DNA from: Pseudomonas khavaziana
Lineage (GTDB): Bacteria > Pseudomonadota > Gammaproteobacteria > Pseudomonadales > Pseudomonadaceae
Length of the DNA stretch: 64,000 nt
Assembly: GCF_019145205.1 (NCBI RefSeq)
Contig: NZ_JAHSTT010000003.1
Span: forward strand, 62,001-126,000
Direction: 5' to 3'
Shown one piece after another: positions 1-7,290 of this stretch. Each line of letters starts with the position of its first letter. The stretch's first letter is position 1. The position numbers and the translations under genes are program-made. The notes below the pieces were generated by a model. The model was not told where the DNA came from and searched no databases. It saw only the letters and a list, made by a program, of their open reading frames with translations.

Positions 1-368
1 TGGTTCGGGTCATTGCCCAGTAACAGTTGCCCTTTGGCCTCGGGTGCATTCTCAGTGAAGGTGATATTGGCGACATCCGCCCAAGACTGCATGGCGCGCC
101 TGGCCTGCTCTTTTTGCGACGGGGAGAACTCGTTAGCGCCGGCGGGTGTGTTGTAGGTGGCTTGCGAGGGTGTGAAAAAACGATAGCCGATAGGTGTGGT
201 GCCGTCTTTGTTGCGCTCTTTCCAGCGATAGCCCGTTCGGGTGATCTGCTTTGCCGCTTGCTCGGTGGTGTAGGACGGCTTACCTGAAACCGCCCCGGCA
301 TAGCTGGGCCGTTCGGCGAATGAGGGTGGCTGATAGCGGTGTGCGAGGGTGTTGTTTACGGAGTTCAT
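1..368 (-). CDS. Serralysin-type extracellular zinc metalloprotease, N-terminal part (cut by window edge)
   Basis: The 122 residues visible match the propeptide and start of the catalytic domain of the serralysin/AprA (alkaline protease) family. They include a KPSYTTEQAAKQI propeptide motif and the run QSWADVANITFTE, which is near-diagnostic. Members are secreted by a dedicated type I system and use an HExxH zinc site plus C-terminal RTX repeats; both would lie outside the window, so activity cannot be judged. The start is the ATG at 368-366, with a weak purine-rich AGAGAAA ahead of it. It is divergent from the vWA lipoprotein gene across about 220 bases. No aprDEF or inhibitor gene is visible on this side. 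Confidence 0.85.
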   Translation of the reverse strand, partial: MNSVNNTLAHRYQPPSFAERPSYAGAVSGKPSYTTEQAAKQITRTGYRWKERNKDGTTPIGYRFFTPSQATYNTPAGANEFSPSQKEQARRAMQSWADVANITFTENAPEAKGQLLLGNDPN

Positions 369-591
369 CGCGGTTTCTCTGATTTAAAAGCCTCCAAAGC
401 ACTCAAGAAACAGACGGTTCTGATAGGGAGGCGGACCCTCGATATGTGGTGGGTGGTAATGGCAGGTTCAGTTGGTTATGTCTCGAAAAGTGACGCAGCG
501 AGCTGACGGCGCAATATCCGCGTTTAACCCGGAGGGGGGCTGCGCTACGTCTGATCGGTTGAACGGATCATTCATTCACGAGGTTCAGCCC

Positions 592-2220
592 ATGTCCCGC
601 TCTCTGCTTTTGCTGCGTCCCGCTGCCCAAGGCTTCGCCGTTACCCTGCTGGTGACGCTGGCCGGGTGTGGGCTGTCGTCGTCTCCGGATGTTGCCAAGC
701 CTGTTGAACCGGCGCCCGTCGCCGAGCTGCAAAGCGCGCCGGCCCAGGGCACTAGGGTCAAACGCATGGCGATGCCGGCACCGATGAGGGTGCGGGAAAT
801 GGCGACGATGGACTACCGCAGCGAACCTCGCGAGCAATACGCCAACCTGCCGGACAACCCGGTGCATCGCGTCGCCGAAACCCCGGTCTCCACCTTCAGC
901 GCCGACGTCGACACTGGCAGCTACGCCAACGTCAGGCGTTTCCTCAATCAAGGTCGCCTGCCGCCCGAAGGCGCTGTGAGATTGGAGGAAATGGTCAATT
1001 ACTTCCCTTACACCTACGCGCTGCCCACCGATGGTTCACCCTTTGGCGTCACCACTGAGCTCGCCGCCACGCCCTGGAACCCGCGCACAAAATTGTTGCG
1101 CATCGGCATCAAGGCCTCCGACCGCGCCGTGGCGGACCTGGCGCCGGCCAACCTGGTGTTCCTGGTGGACGTGTCCGGCTCCATGGACCGTCGCGAAGGT
1201 TTGCCGTTGGTGAAAAGCACGTTGAAATTGCTGGTGGACCAACTGCGCGATCAGGACCGTGTGTCATTGGTGGTCTATGCCGGTGAATCCCGCGTGGTGC
1301 TCAAGCCCACCTCCGGGCGTAACAAAAACACGATCCGCAACGCCATCGACCAACTTACCGCCGGTGGCTCCACCGCAGGCGCCTCCGGCATCGAGCTGGC
1401 CTATCAGATGGCCCGCGAGGGTTTTATCGACAAGGGTATCAACCGCATCCTGCTGGCCACCGACGGCGACTTCAACGTGGGCATCAGCGACTTCGACAGC
1501 CTCAAGCAAATGGCGGTCGAGCAGCGTAAAAACGGTGTGTCCCTGACCACCCTGGGCTTTGGTGTGGGTAACTACAACGAACACCTGATGGAACAACTCG
1601 CCGATGCGGGCGATGGCAATTACGCCTATATCGACAACCTGCGTGAAGCGCGCAAGGTGCTGGTGGAGCAACTCAGCTCGACCCTGGCCGTGGTCGCCCG
1701 GGATGTGAAATTGCAGGTGGAATTCAACCCCGCGCAGGTCAGTGAGTACCGACTGCTGGGCTATGAAAATCGCGCCTTGAAGCGTGAAGATTTCAACAAC
1801 GACAAGGTCGATGCCGGCGAAATCGGCGCGGGGCATACAGTGACCGCGTTGTACGAAATCGTGCCCAAGGGCGAGAAGGGTTGGTTGGAGCCGTTGCGCT
1901 ATGCCGCCGCGCCTGCTGTTGAAGGTAAATCCGACGAGCTGGCGATGCTACGGGTGCGCTACAAACCTGCTGCGGGCGGTAGCAGCCAATTGATCGAACG
2001 CCCCATCGCCAACCAACCCATCCCAGCCAGCGAAGACCTGCGCTTCTCGGCCGCCGTTGCCGCGTTCGCCCAACAGCTCAAGGGCGATGGCCGCTACACT
2101 GGCAACATGAGTTTGCAAGACACCGCCACACTGGCACGCTCGGCCCGCGGCGATGACCCGTTCGGCCTGCGCAACGAATTTGTACAACTGGTCGAATTAG
2201 CCCGAAGCCTCAAACCCTGA
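592..2220 (+). CDS. vWA-domain lipoprotein, YfbK type
   Basis: A 542-residue lipoprotein. The ATG at 592 begins a signal peptide ending in the lipobox LAGC, and I prefer it to an in-frame upstream start at 472 that would add 40 residues ahead of the signal. Next come a YfbK-type N-terminal region (STFSADVDTGSYANVRRFL, about 110-150), a von Willebrand A domain with an intact MIDAS (DVSGSMD, near residue 195), and a C-terminal domain typical of this family (DUF3520-like). Such proteins are thought to bind metal-dependent ligands at the envelope, but their role is not established. The following sigma/anti-sigma pair commonly accompanies this family, so envelope sensing is a reasonable inference. 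Confidence 0.8.
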   Translation: MSRSLLLLRPAAQGFAVTLLVTLAGCGLSSSPDVAKPVEPAPVAELQSAPAQGTRVKRMAMPAPMRVREMATMDYRSEPREQYANLPDNPVHRVAETPVSTFSADVDTGSYANVRRFLNQGRLPPEGAVRLEEMVNYFPYTYALPTDGSPFGVTTELAATPWNPRTKLLRIGIKASDRAVADLAPANLVFLVDVSGSMDRREGLPLVKSTLKLLVDQLRDQDRVSLVVYAGESRVVLKPTSGRNKNTIRNAIDQLTAGGSTAGASGIELAYQMAREGFIDKGINRILLATDGDFNVGISDFDSLKQMAVEQRKNGVSLTTLGFGVGNYNEHLMEQLADAGDGNYAYIDNLREARKVLVEQLSSTLAVVARDVKLQVEFNPAQVSEYRLLGYENRALKREDFNNDKVDAGEIGAGHTVTALYEIVPKGEKGWLEPLRYAAAPAVEGKSDELAMLRVRYKPAAGGSSQLIERPIANQPIPASEDLRFSAAVAAFAQQLKGDGRYTGNMSLQDTATLARSARGDDPFGLRNEFVQLVELARSLKP

Positions 2221-2300
2221 TCGGGCTCATCACAATGCCCAAATGGGGGAGGGTGCAAGCCCTAATGCCGAACGAAATGCTCAAAGCAGCGAAGATCAAA

Positions 2301-2555
2301 TGTGGGAGGGGGCTTGCCCCGATGGCGGTGTGTCAGCCAGCCTATTTGATACTGACCCACCGCTATCGAGGGCAAGCCCTAATGCCAGTCAGTTAAGGCT
2401 TTTTTGTAGGAGCGAGCTTGCTCGCGAAAAACTTACAGGCGCCGCGCTCATTCAGCAAAGACGCGTTATCGTTGACGTTTTTCGCGAGCAAGCTCGCTCC
2501 TACAGAAGGCGATGACCGCTTAACTGACTGGCATTAGGGCAAGCCCCCTCCCACA
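2301..2555. repeat. Composite nested REPIN (a GCGAGC-type inside a GGGAGGGGGCTTGC-type)
   Basis: The outer arms (TGTGGGAGGGGGCTTGCCCC near 2301 and GGGCAAGCCCCCTCCCACA at 2538-2555) enclose an inner inverted pair at about 2406-2505 (GTAGGAGCGAGCTTGCTCGC and its complement). Between outer and inner elements sit the inverted segments TAATGCCAGTCAGTTAAG and CTTAACTGACTGGCATTA. This fills the 375-base gap between the vWA gene and the sigma factor. A degenerate REP arm lies at about 2240-2270. Confidence 0.85.
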
Positions 2556-2595
2556 GTTAGATCAGCTTCGACTGAAAGAAGGAGTTCACTATTAG

Positions 2596-3168
2596 ATGGC
2601 CGTTCCAGACGATTCACCCAGCGACGAATCGCTGCTGGCCCGCTACCGAACCGGTGACGCTGGCGCATTCGAAGCCCTGTATACGCGCCACCGCCAGGGC
2701 CTGTACCGCTTTCTCATGTCCCTGTGCAACAAGGCCGAACTGGCCGAAGAGATCTACCAGGACACCTGGCTCAGCCTGATCCGCAGCAACACCCAGCCAC
2801 AGGGCCGGGCGAGTTTTCGTACGTGGTTGTTCCAGATCGCCCGCAACCGCCTGATCGACCACTGGCGCAAGCACGGCATCCACAACCCCCTGCACGACAG
2901 CTACGATGAGCAACTGCACGCCCAACCCGACAGCAGCGCCGGCCCCGAGCAACAACTGAGCCTGAGCCGCGACCAGGCGCGCCTCGACGCCGCCCTGCAA
3001 GACCTGCCCGAAGACCAGCGCGAAGTCTTCCTGCTGCGCCTGCACGGCGAGCTCGAGGTACCGCAGATCGCCACCCTCACCGGCGCCCCGCTGGAAACCG
3101 TAAAAAGCCGCCTGCGCTACGCCCAGCAGAAACTGCGCCGCCTGTTGGCCGAGGAGATACCCGCATGA
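2596..3168 (+). CDS. ECF-family RNA polymerase sigma factor
   Basis: A 190-residue sigma-70 family factor of ECF size. Region 2 spans about residues 20-90 (YRFLMSLCNKAELAEEIYQDTWL, then FRTWLFQIARNRLIDHWRK, which contacts the -10 element). Region 4 spans about 130-185 (LPEDQREVFLLRLHGE, then the helix-turn-helix ending LETVKSRLRYAQQKLRRLL). The ATG follows an AAGGAG site 11 bases upstream. It overlaps the next gene by four bases (ATGA), so the two are translationally coupled, as expected for a sigma/anti-sigma pair. The signal it responds to is unknown; the upstream vWA lipoprotein is a candidate partner. Confidence 0.9.
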   Translation: MAVPDDSPSDESLLARYRTGDAGAFEALYTRHRQGLYRFLMSLCNKAELAEEIYQDTWLSLIRSNTQPQGRASFRTWLFQIARNRLIDHWRKHGIHNPLHDSYDEQLHAQPDSSAGPEQQLSLSRDQARLDAALQDLPEDQREVFLLRLHGELEVPQIATLTGAPLETVKSRLRYAQQKLRRLLAEEIPA

Positions 3169-3773
3169 ACGACTCCCGACACGACCCAGACACCGACGAC
3201 GGGCTGATCCAGCACTTTCGTCAACACAGCAGCGGCGAGCCGCCGGCGTCACTGGACGCCTTCATCCTCAACGCCGCCCGCCGCGAAGCCCCGCAGCCGC
3301 AGCCGAGCCTGTGGCGGCGCTGGCTGCAAGCCTGCCAACGCCCGCGCTGGCAGATGGCATTCGCCACCGTCGCCGGCTTGGCGCTGATGATCGGCGTGGT
3401 CATGCGCTCCCCCGTGCCGCAGCCCGAGATCTCCACCGCGACATTCTCCGCGCTGCACCACGAAGAAGCCGCCCACCCAGTGCCGCAAGCGTTTTCCGCC
3501 CCCGCGCCAATGGCCCGCATGGCGATGGCGCCACGGGTTGAAAGTGCGCCTGCACAGGCTGAAATCGCTGACGTAATGGCGGCCCCGCCAGCGGAAAGAC
3601 TCAGCAAGGCGGCGCCGAATGCATTGCCATCTTTGGAGCAGGAGTTGCAGGCCATCGTGAAGCTGCGTGAGGCAGGGGAGAGCAAGGCGGCTGATGAAAA
3701 GCTGTTGGCGCTGCATAAGCGCTTTCCGAAGGAGGATCTGCCGGCGCGGTTGGAGGTGTTGCAGAAGCGCTGA
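3165..3773 (+). CDS. Single-pass membrane protein, probable anti-sigma factor
   Basis: A 202-residue protein with a short cytoplasmic N-terminus (about 1-60, acidic, then Trp/Arg-rich), one membrane segment near residues 63-80 (MAFATVAGLALMIGVVM), an Ala/Pro/Met-rich linker and a C-terminal helical domain (LEQELQAIVKLREAGESKAADEKLLALHKRFP). The N-terminus lies where anti-sigma domains sit, but I see no clear HxxxCxxC zinc signature, so the call rests on topology and on translational coupling to the ECF sigma gene. The C-terminal stretch resembles a short tetratricopeptide-like hairpin. A strong hairpin terminator follows the stop codon. Confidence 0.6.
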   Translation: MNDSRHDPDTDDGLIQHFRQHSSGEPPASLDAFILNAARREAPQPQPSLWRRWLQACQRPRWQMAFATVAGLALMIGVVMRSPVPQPEISTATFSALHHEEAAHPVPQAFSAPAPMARMAMAPRVESAPAQAEIADVMAAPPAERLSKAAPNALPSLEQELQAIVKLREAGESKAADEKLLALHKRFPKEDLPARLEVLQKR

Positions 3774-3786
3774 ATCAGCACGCACA

Positions 3787-3820
3787 AAAAAGCCCCAGAT
3801 CTCACGATCTGGGGCTTTTT
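3787..3820 (+). terminator. Rho-independent terminator, also part of the left island repeat
   Basis: A perfect stem, AAAAAGCCCCAGATC with its complement around a TCAC loop, is followed by a T run. It lies 14 bases after the anti-sigma-like gene. Its sequence is nearly the same as the terminator downstream of tRNA-Arg at 12818-12854, so it may be the original tRNA terminator displaced by island insertion. Confidence 0.85.
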
Positions 3821-3852
3821 CATTTCATATCTGGTGCCCCGGCGTCGTTTGA
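3787..3852. repeat. Left attachment-like direct repeat (attL) of the tRNA-Arg island
   Basis: Positions 3813-3837 are identical to 12846-12870, 25 bases that include the discriminator end and CCA of tRNA-Arg. Similarity continues leftward through the terminator stem and rightward, imperfectly, into the T-arm (CCGGCG, then TTTGAAC against TTCGAAC). This is what remains when an element integrates at a tRNA 3' end and duplicates it at its far end. Confidence 0.75.
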
Positions 3853-3938
3853 ACTGAGCAGTAAAAGCACCGTATCTACTGGGTCTTGTTGGTTATGATT
3901 CGGTTAGGCATACACGTAGGCATACAGGATGCCGTTTC

Positions 3939-4730
3939 CTAGGCAGGTTTAGGGGCGCTCGGACCAGCATCCCCATTGGCCTTTTTAGAAGGTGTTTCAA
4001 GTTCAGGCTTGAGCAACGTTTTTCTCACCACGCGGTTTGAGGCATTGTCGATTTTGTAGACAGCATCTTTAATTTGGAGGTAGGTCGACTTTGTATCGGC
4101 CACGATCAGCCTACCGGTTAGCGTTTCTTTCTGCTCTGTGACAATGGTGTGCTCTCTTGATAGTCCGTAGCTTGCTTGCACCCCTGTTTCAGCTTCGTAA
4201 CTTTTTCCTGCTCGTTCGATGCCGTTCCGAACGGCTGCCGTCGGAGCGATAAATATCAGCATAAGCACGAGCCCTACCAGCACGCTTCTCTGGACCATCC
4301 CCCCAAATGATCTGGCGTCGTGCATCGCAAAGAAGAGAAATGTGACAGCCGCACCCATGCAAATAAATACAGCCCCTGGGATGTACGCACCGAGCACCGG
4401 CACCTTATCTACAGTGCCCATTAGCTCGGAGAACGTGTAGCTGTAGCCGTACACCAGCAGCGTAGGAGTGCCAAGCTCAAGCTCGCTAGTACCTATACCA
4501 AATTGCTCGTAGTAAGCCGCAAGCTCTAGGTAACCCCAGACGATCAGAATTGCCTGCGACACCACGATTAGGAATGTCCCGAATTTAAACACCAGATCGG
4601 CATCGATCCTCTTCGCCTGATTAGGCATGGTGCTGACCTTGTCGAGAGGAGGTGGTCCCGCTAGCGGCTGCACTATGTTGATCGGGGTGGTGAGTTCTAC
4701 CCGAACCGTTCTATCGCGTTTCCAGAACAT
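3939..4730 (-). CDS. Hypothetical membrane protein, island-encoded
   Basis: A 263-residue protein I do not recognise. Three hydrophobic segments lie near residues 45-68 (FGTFLIVVSQAILIVWGYLE), 112-135 (IPGAVFICMGAAVTFLFFAM) and 145-165 (SVLVGLVLMLIFIAPTAAV). They are followed by a roughly 95-residue soluble C-terminal domain ending in a Pro/Lys tail. The ATG at 4730 is preceded by AAGG at a good distance; an ATG at 4739 would place AAGG against the start, and an ATG at 4628 with its own AAGGT is also possible. It is the first island gene inside the left repeat, reads towards that repeat, and stands alone. Confidence 0.6.
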   Translation of the reverse strand: MFWKRDRTVRVELTTPINIVQPLAGPPPLDKVSTMPNQAKRIDADLVFKFGTFLIVVSQAILIVWGYLELAAYYEQFGIGTSELELGTPTLLVYGYSYTFSELMGTVDKVPVLGAYIPGAVFICMGAAVTFLFFAMHDARSFGGMVQRSVLVGLVLMLIFIAPTAAVRNGIERAGKSYEAETGVQASYGLSREHTIVTEQKETLTGRLIVADTKSTYLQIKDAVYKIDNASNRVVRKTLLKPELETPSKKANGDAGPSAPKPA

Positions 4731-5505
4731 GCCTATCATCCTTGAACCAATCGAGGGCCGAGACGATAACTAAAGCGGTGCTGGGATGCTAGAAGTCGCC
4801 GGGGACCCTGAGGCTTTAGCTCAGGTACGGGGCATGAAACCCGCGGGATCGTGGTAGCGGCAACCGCACCAGCTTACTGAAATTTCAACGTTGAAATTGA
4901 AAGGATCTTGAAGAAAAAAGGGCATCGTTACCGTATTGGTAACGGTACCCTCAGACAGCTGAAAAGGTAGGACACATGCACAGGTGAACTGGAGTTCTCC
5001 AGGTTCACCTGTTCACTAAGCTGGGCGCCATTTCGCTAACACGATCCCGCGTGTTTCCTACCCCGTTTCACAAACCATACTCCAGGGGCCCCCCACAGAG
5101 GATTTGTTAACCACCTTTTCCTGAGACGGTTCCTTTAGCGCAGGTTTCTGATCCGAGAAGGTGGAGCTAGCGAAATCTGCCAGGCCCTACAGAGGGAGAG
5201 GAGAGATAGTCGCTTTTGCGCTGGAGGTAAGGTATATCCGGGGCATTGGGGAATTACTGGAGTTCTTATCCAGAACCGGTGTAACGGGGGTAACGGGTGT
5301 AACGCATAAAATTAAGTTATTGAATTTTAAAGGGTTTATTGGCGTTACACACTTTAGTAGCGACCGTTACACTGTATCTAAAATGGAAAACACGTGTAAC
5401 ACATCCGGGATTTTAGGCTTTAGTGTGGAGTAGTGCCTACGCTCAAAGCTGCGTCGGCAGTTACAGAATTCCGGGGACGCTGATTTTCTTACGCAAGGAG
5501 CAGTG
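4731..5505. promoter_or_regulatory. Gene-poor 0.77 kb region with palindromes and tandem GTAACG repeats
   Basis: This stretch before the Gabija-like genes holds several structured elements. There is a perfect 18-base palindrome at 4881-4898 (AATTTCAACGTTGAAATT), a CGTTACC/GGTAACG hairpin at 4926-4944, and a long near-perfect inverted repeat at 4979-5012 (arms CAGGTGAAC..TGGAG). Three tandem 9-base units of the form GGTGTAACG, the middle one GGGGTAACG, occupy 5278-5304. Further copies follow at 5342-5350 and 5365-5372 (inverted) and at 5394-5400. Iteron-like repeats and GTGAAC-containing dyads are typical of replication or repressor sites in P4-like satellites, but the assignment here is inference. 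A 90-codon GTG-initiated frame at 5161-5433 encodes the repeats as Gly-Val-Thr and may be a remnant. Confidence 0.55.
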
Positions 5506-7290
5506 ATGCGAATTTGTAGAATAAGAATCAAAAATTTCGCAACTTTTAAGCTTCTTGATATCCGTACGGACAAGAGCATTGTTGTGGTTGGCGAGAATAA
5601 GGTAGGTAAGAGCAACCTGATTCGAGCTTTACAATTGGTTCTAGACCCCAGCCTGTCCGACCGGGATAGGCAATTGGGGCTTGAGCATTTCTGGGATGGG
5701 TTAGGTGACGAAAAACTTGGCGCAACGGTCGAGATCTCGGTCTGGTTGACTGACTTCGACCAAAATCCGAATTTAGTGGCTACATTAGCTGACTGCATTG
5801 TTGCCCCTGGGCCTCCATTGAGAGCCCGCCTCACTTATCGGTTCCAACCAAAAACTAGCTTGGAAGAATTACCTCCTAGGTCTCTGGCTGATTATGAGTT
5901 CGTCATCTTCGGCGGAACTGATGAGGACAATACGTTTACCTCGACACAGCGTCGTCAAATTCCCTTAGACGTTCAGGGCGCTCTTCGAGACGCTGAGAAG
6001 GACCTATCCACTTGGCGCCGATCGCCCTTACGACCAATGATCGAGGAGCTCACGTCAGAACTGGACGATGATGCAAGAGAGGAAATTCAGGGGTTGATAG
6101 CCGAGGCTCAGATTGAGCTAGCTGATCGAGATGAGGTAGTCAGGGTTGCTGAACGTATCGGGGGTAGGCTTACTCAGATTGTAGGATCAAGCCATACGGT
6201 GCCTATCAAACTTGGTTTGGCCCCGACAGGTGTCGATACTTTACTTCGTGGACTGCGTATTCTCATCGACCAAGGTGTGAGAGGTATTGGAGATGCGAGC
6301 CTTGGAACCGCAAATCTGATTTTCCTCGCGCTAAAAAGCTTGGAGTTAGATCGCCTGGTAGCTGAAGGTGAGCGTAGCCATACCTTCTTTGCTATTGAAG
6401 AGCCTGAGGCTCATCTCCATCCACATGTGCAGCGGTTGGTTTACCGCTACTTTCTTGCGAATGAAATAGTGGTAGATCAAAATCCAACTGATCTCACGAC
6501 GATTCTGACTACGCACTCACCTCACATCGCTAGCGTTGCACCTATAAAGTCGATCGTCCTGCTGAGGTATGATCAAAATCAACAAGCCACTGTCGGAACG
6601 TCGACGGCGAGAGTCTCACTGAGCAGGACTGATAAAGACGACTTACAAAGATACATCGACGTTACACGAGGCGAGCTTTTCTTCGCCCAAGGAATCATTT
6701 TTGTAGAAGGTGATGCAGAGCGTTTTCTCCTGCCAGCTTTTGCGTCGGCTTTAGGCATTGAGCTTGATATGCTTGGTGTTTCAGTTTGCTCTGTATCCGG
6801 TACCAATTTCACTCCATATATAAAATTGGTAGCAGAAAATAGCCTATCGATACCGTACGTTATCATCACGGATCTAGATCCTGTACCCGGAAAACGGCCG
6901 CTAGCTCGTAAAAGGATTGAGTCGATTCTTTCTGTCACAGAGAACTTAGACTTTTCAACTATGTCACACGCTGACGTATTTGAGGAGGCCGAAACATGTG
7001 GATGTTTTGTTAATGATGACACCCTAGAGGTGGAGCTCTTTCTTGCTGGCCTAGGCCCAGCTATGAAAGAGATACTTTTATCTGAGAGGAACCTTCAGCG
7101 AGCCACCATTGCTCGCATTGATGGTTGGATTGCTAATCCAGGCTCCCTAGACGTTAATTATCTTTTGGAACTGATTGAGCGGATTGGCAAAGGTCGCTTC
7201 GCCCAAGCTCTTGCTTCATACGTGACGGCCGCAGTTTGCCCAACATACATTCGACGTGCTATTGAGCGAATCCGTGATGAGCTCGCATAA
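5506..7290 (+). CDS. gajA: OLD-family ATPase/TOPRIM nuclease, Gabija GajA-like
   Basis: A 594-residue protein with an ABC-type ATPase N-terminal half and a TOPRIM C-terminal half. Walker A is GENKVGKSN at 29-37. Walker B with signature context is FFAIEEPEAHLHP near 292-304, and a switch histidine follows in TTHSPHI. The TOPRIM acidic residues are in IFVEGDAER (about 398-406) and TDLDP (about 454-458). In Gabija, GajA is a sequence-specific DNA-nicking enzyme repressed by nucleotides and acts with the helicase GajB against phage. Overcoming Lysogenization Defect (class 2) is the wider family. The ATG at 5506 sits five bases after AAGGAG; a GTG at 5503 would be too close. The UvrD-like gene overlaps its end, supporting an operon. 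Confidence 0.8.
   Translation: MRICRIRIKNFATFKLLDIRTDKSIVVVGENKVGKSNLIRALQLVLDPSLSDRDRQLGLEHFWDGLGDEKLGATVEISVWLTDFDQNPNLVATLADCIVAPGPPLRARLTYRFQPKTSLEELPPRSLADYEFVIFGGTDEDNTFTSTQRRQIPLDVQGALRDAEKDLSTWRRSPLRPMIEELTSELDDDAREEIQGLIAEAQIELADRDEVVRVAERIGGRLTQIVGSSHTVPIKLGLAPTGVDTLLRGLRILIDQGVRGIGDASLGTANLIFLALKSLELDRLVAEGERSHTFFAIEEPEAHLHPHVQRLVYRYFLANEIVVDQNPTDLTTILTTHSPHIASVAPIKSIVLLRYDQNQQATVGTSTARVSLSRTDKDDLQRYIDVTRGELFFAQGIIFVEGDAERFLLPAFASALGIELDMLGVSVCSVSGTNFTPYIKLVAENSLSIPYVIITDLDPVPGKRPLARKRIESILSVTENLDFSTMSHADVFEEAETCGCFVNDDTLEVELFLAGLGPAMKEILLSERNLQRATIARIDGWIANPGSLDVNYLLELIERIGKGRFAQALASYVTAAVCPTYIRRAIERIRDELA

Noticed and set aside
27..287. Plus-strand frame at the window start
   Set aside because: The minus strand encodes a recognisable serralysin N-terminus over the same bases.
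472..591. Earlier in-frame start for the vWA lipoprotein
   Set aside because: It would place 40 residues ahead of a clean lipoprotein signal peptide that starts at 592.
4979..5012. Retron or terminator at the long inverted repeat
   Set aside because: No reverse transcriptase gene is nearby, and no T run follows the hairpin.
5161..5433. 90-codon frame across the tandem repeats
   Set aside because: Starts with GTG without a good ribosome site and its sequence mainly reads through the repeats (Gly-Val-Thr). Mentioned as a possible remnant, not called a gene.
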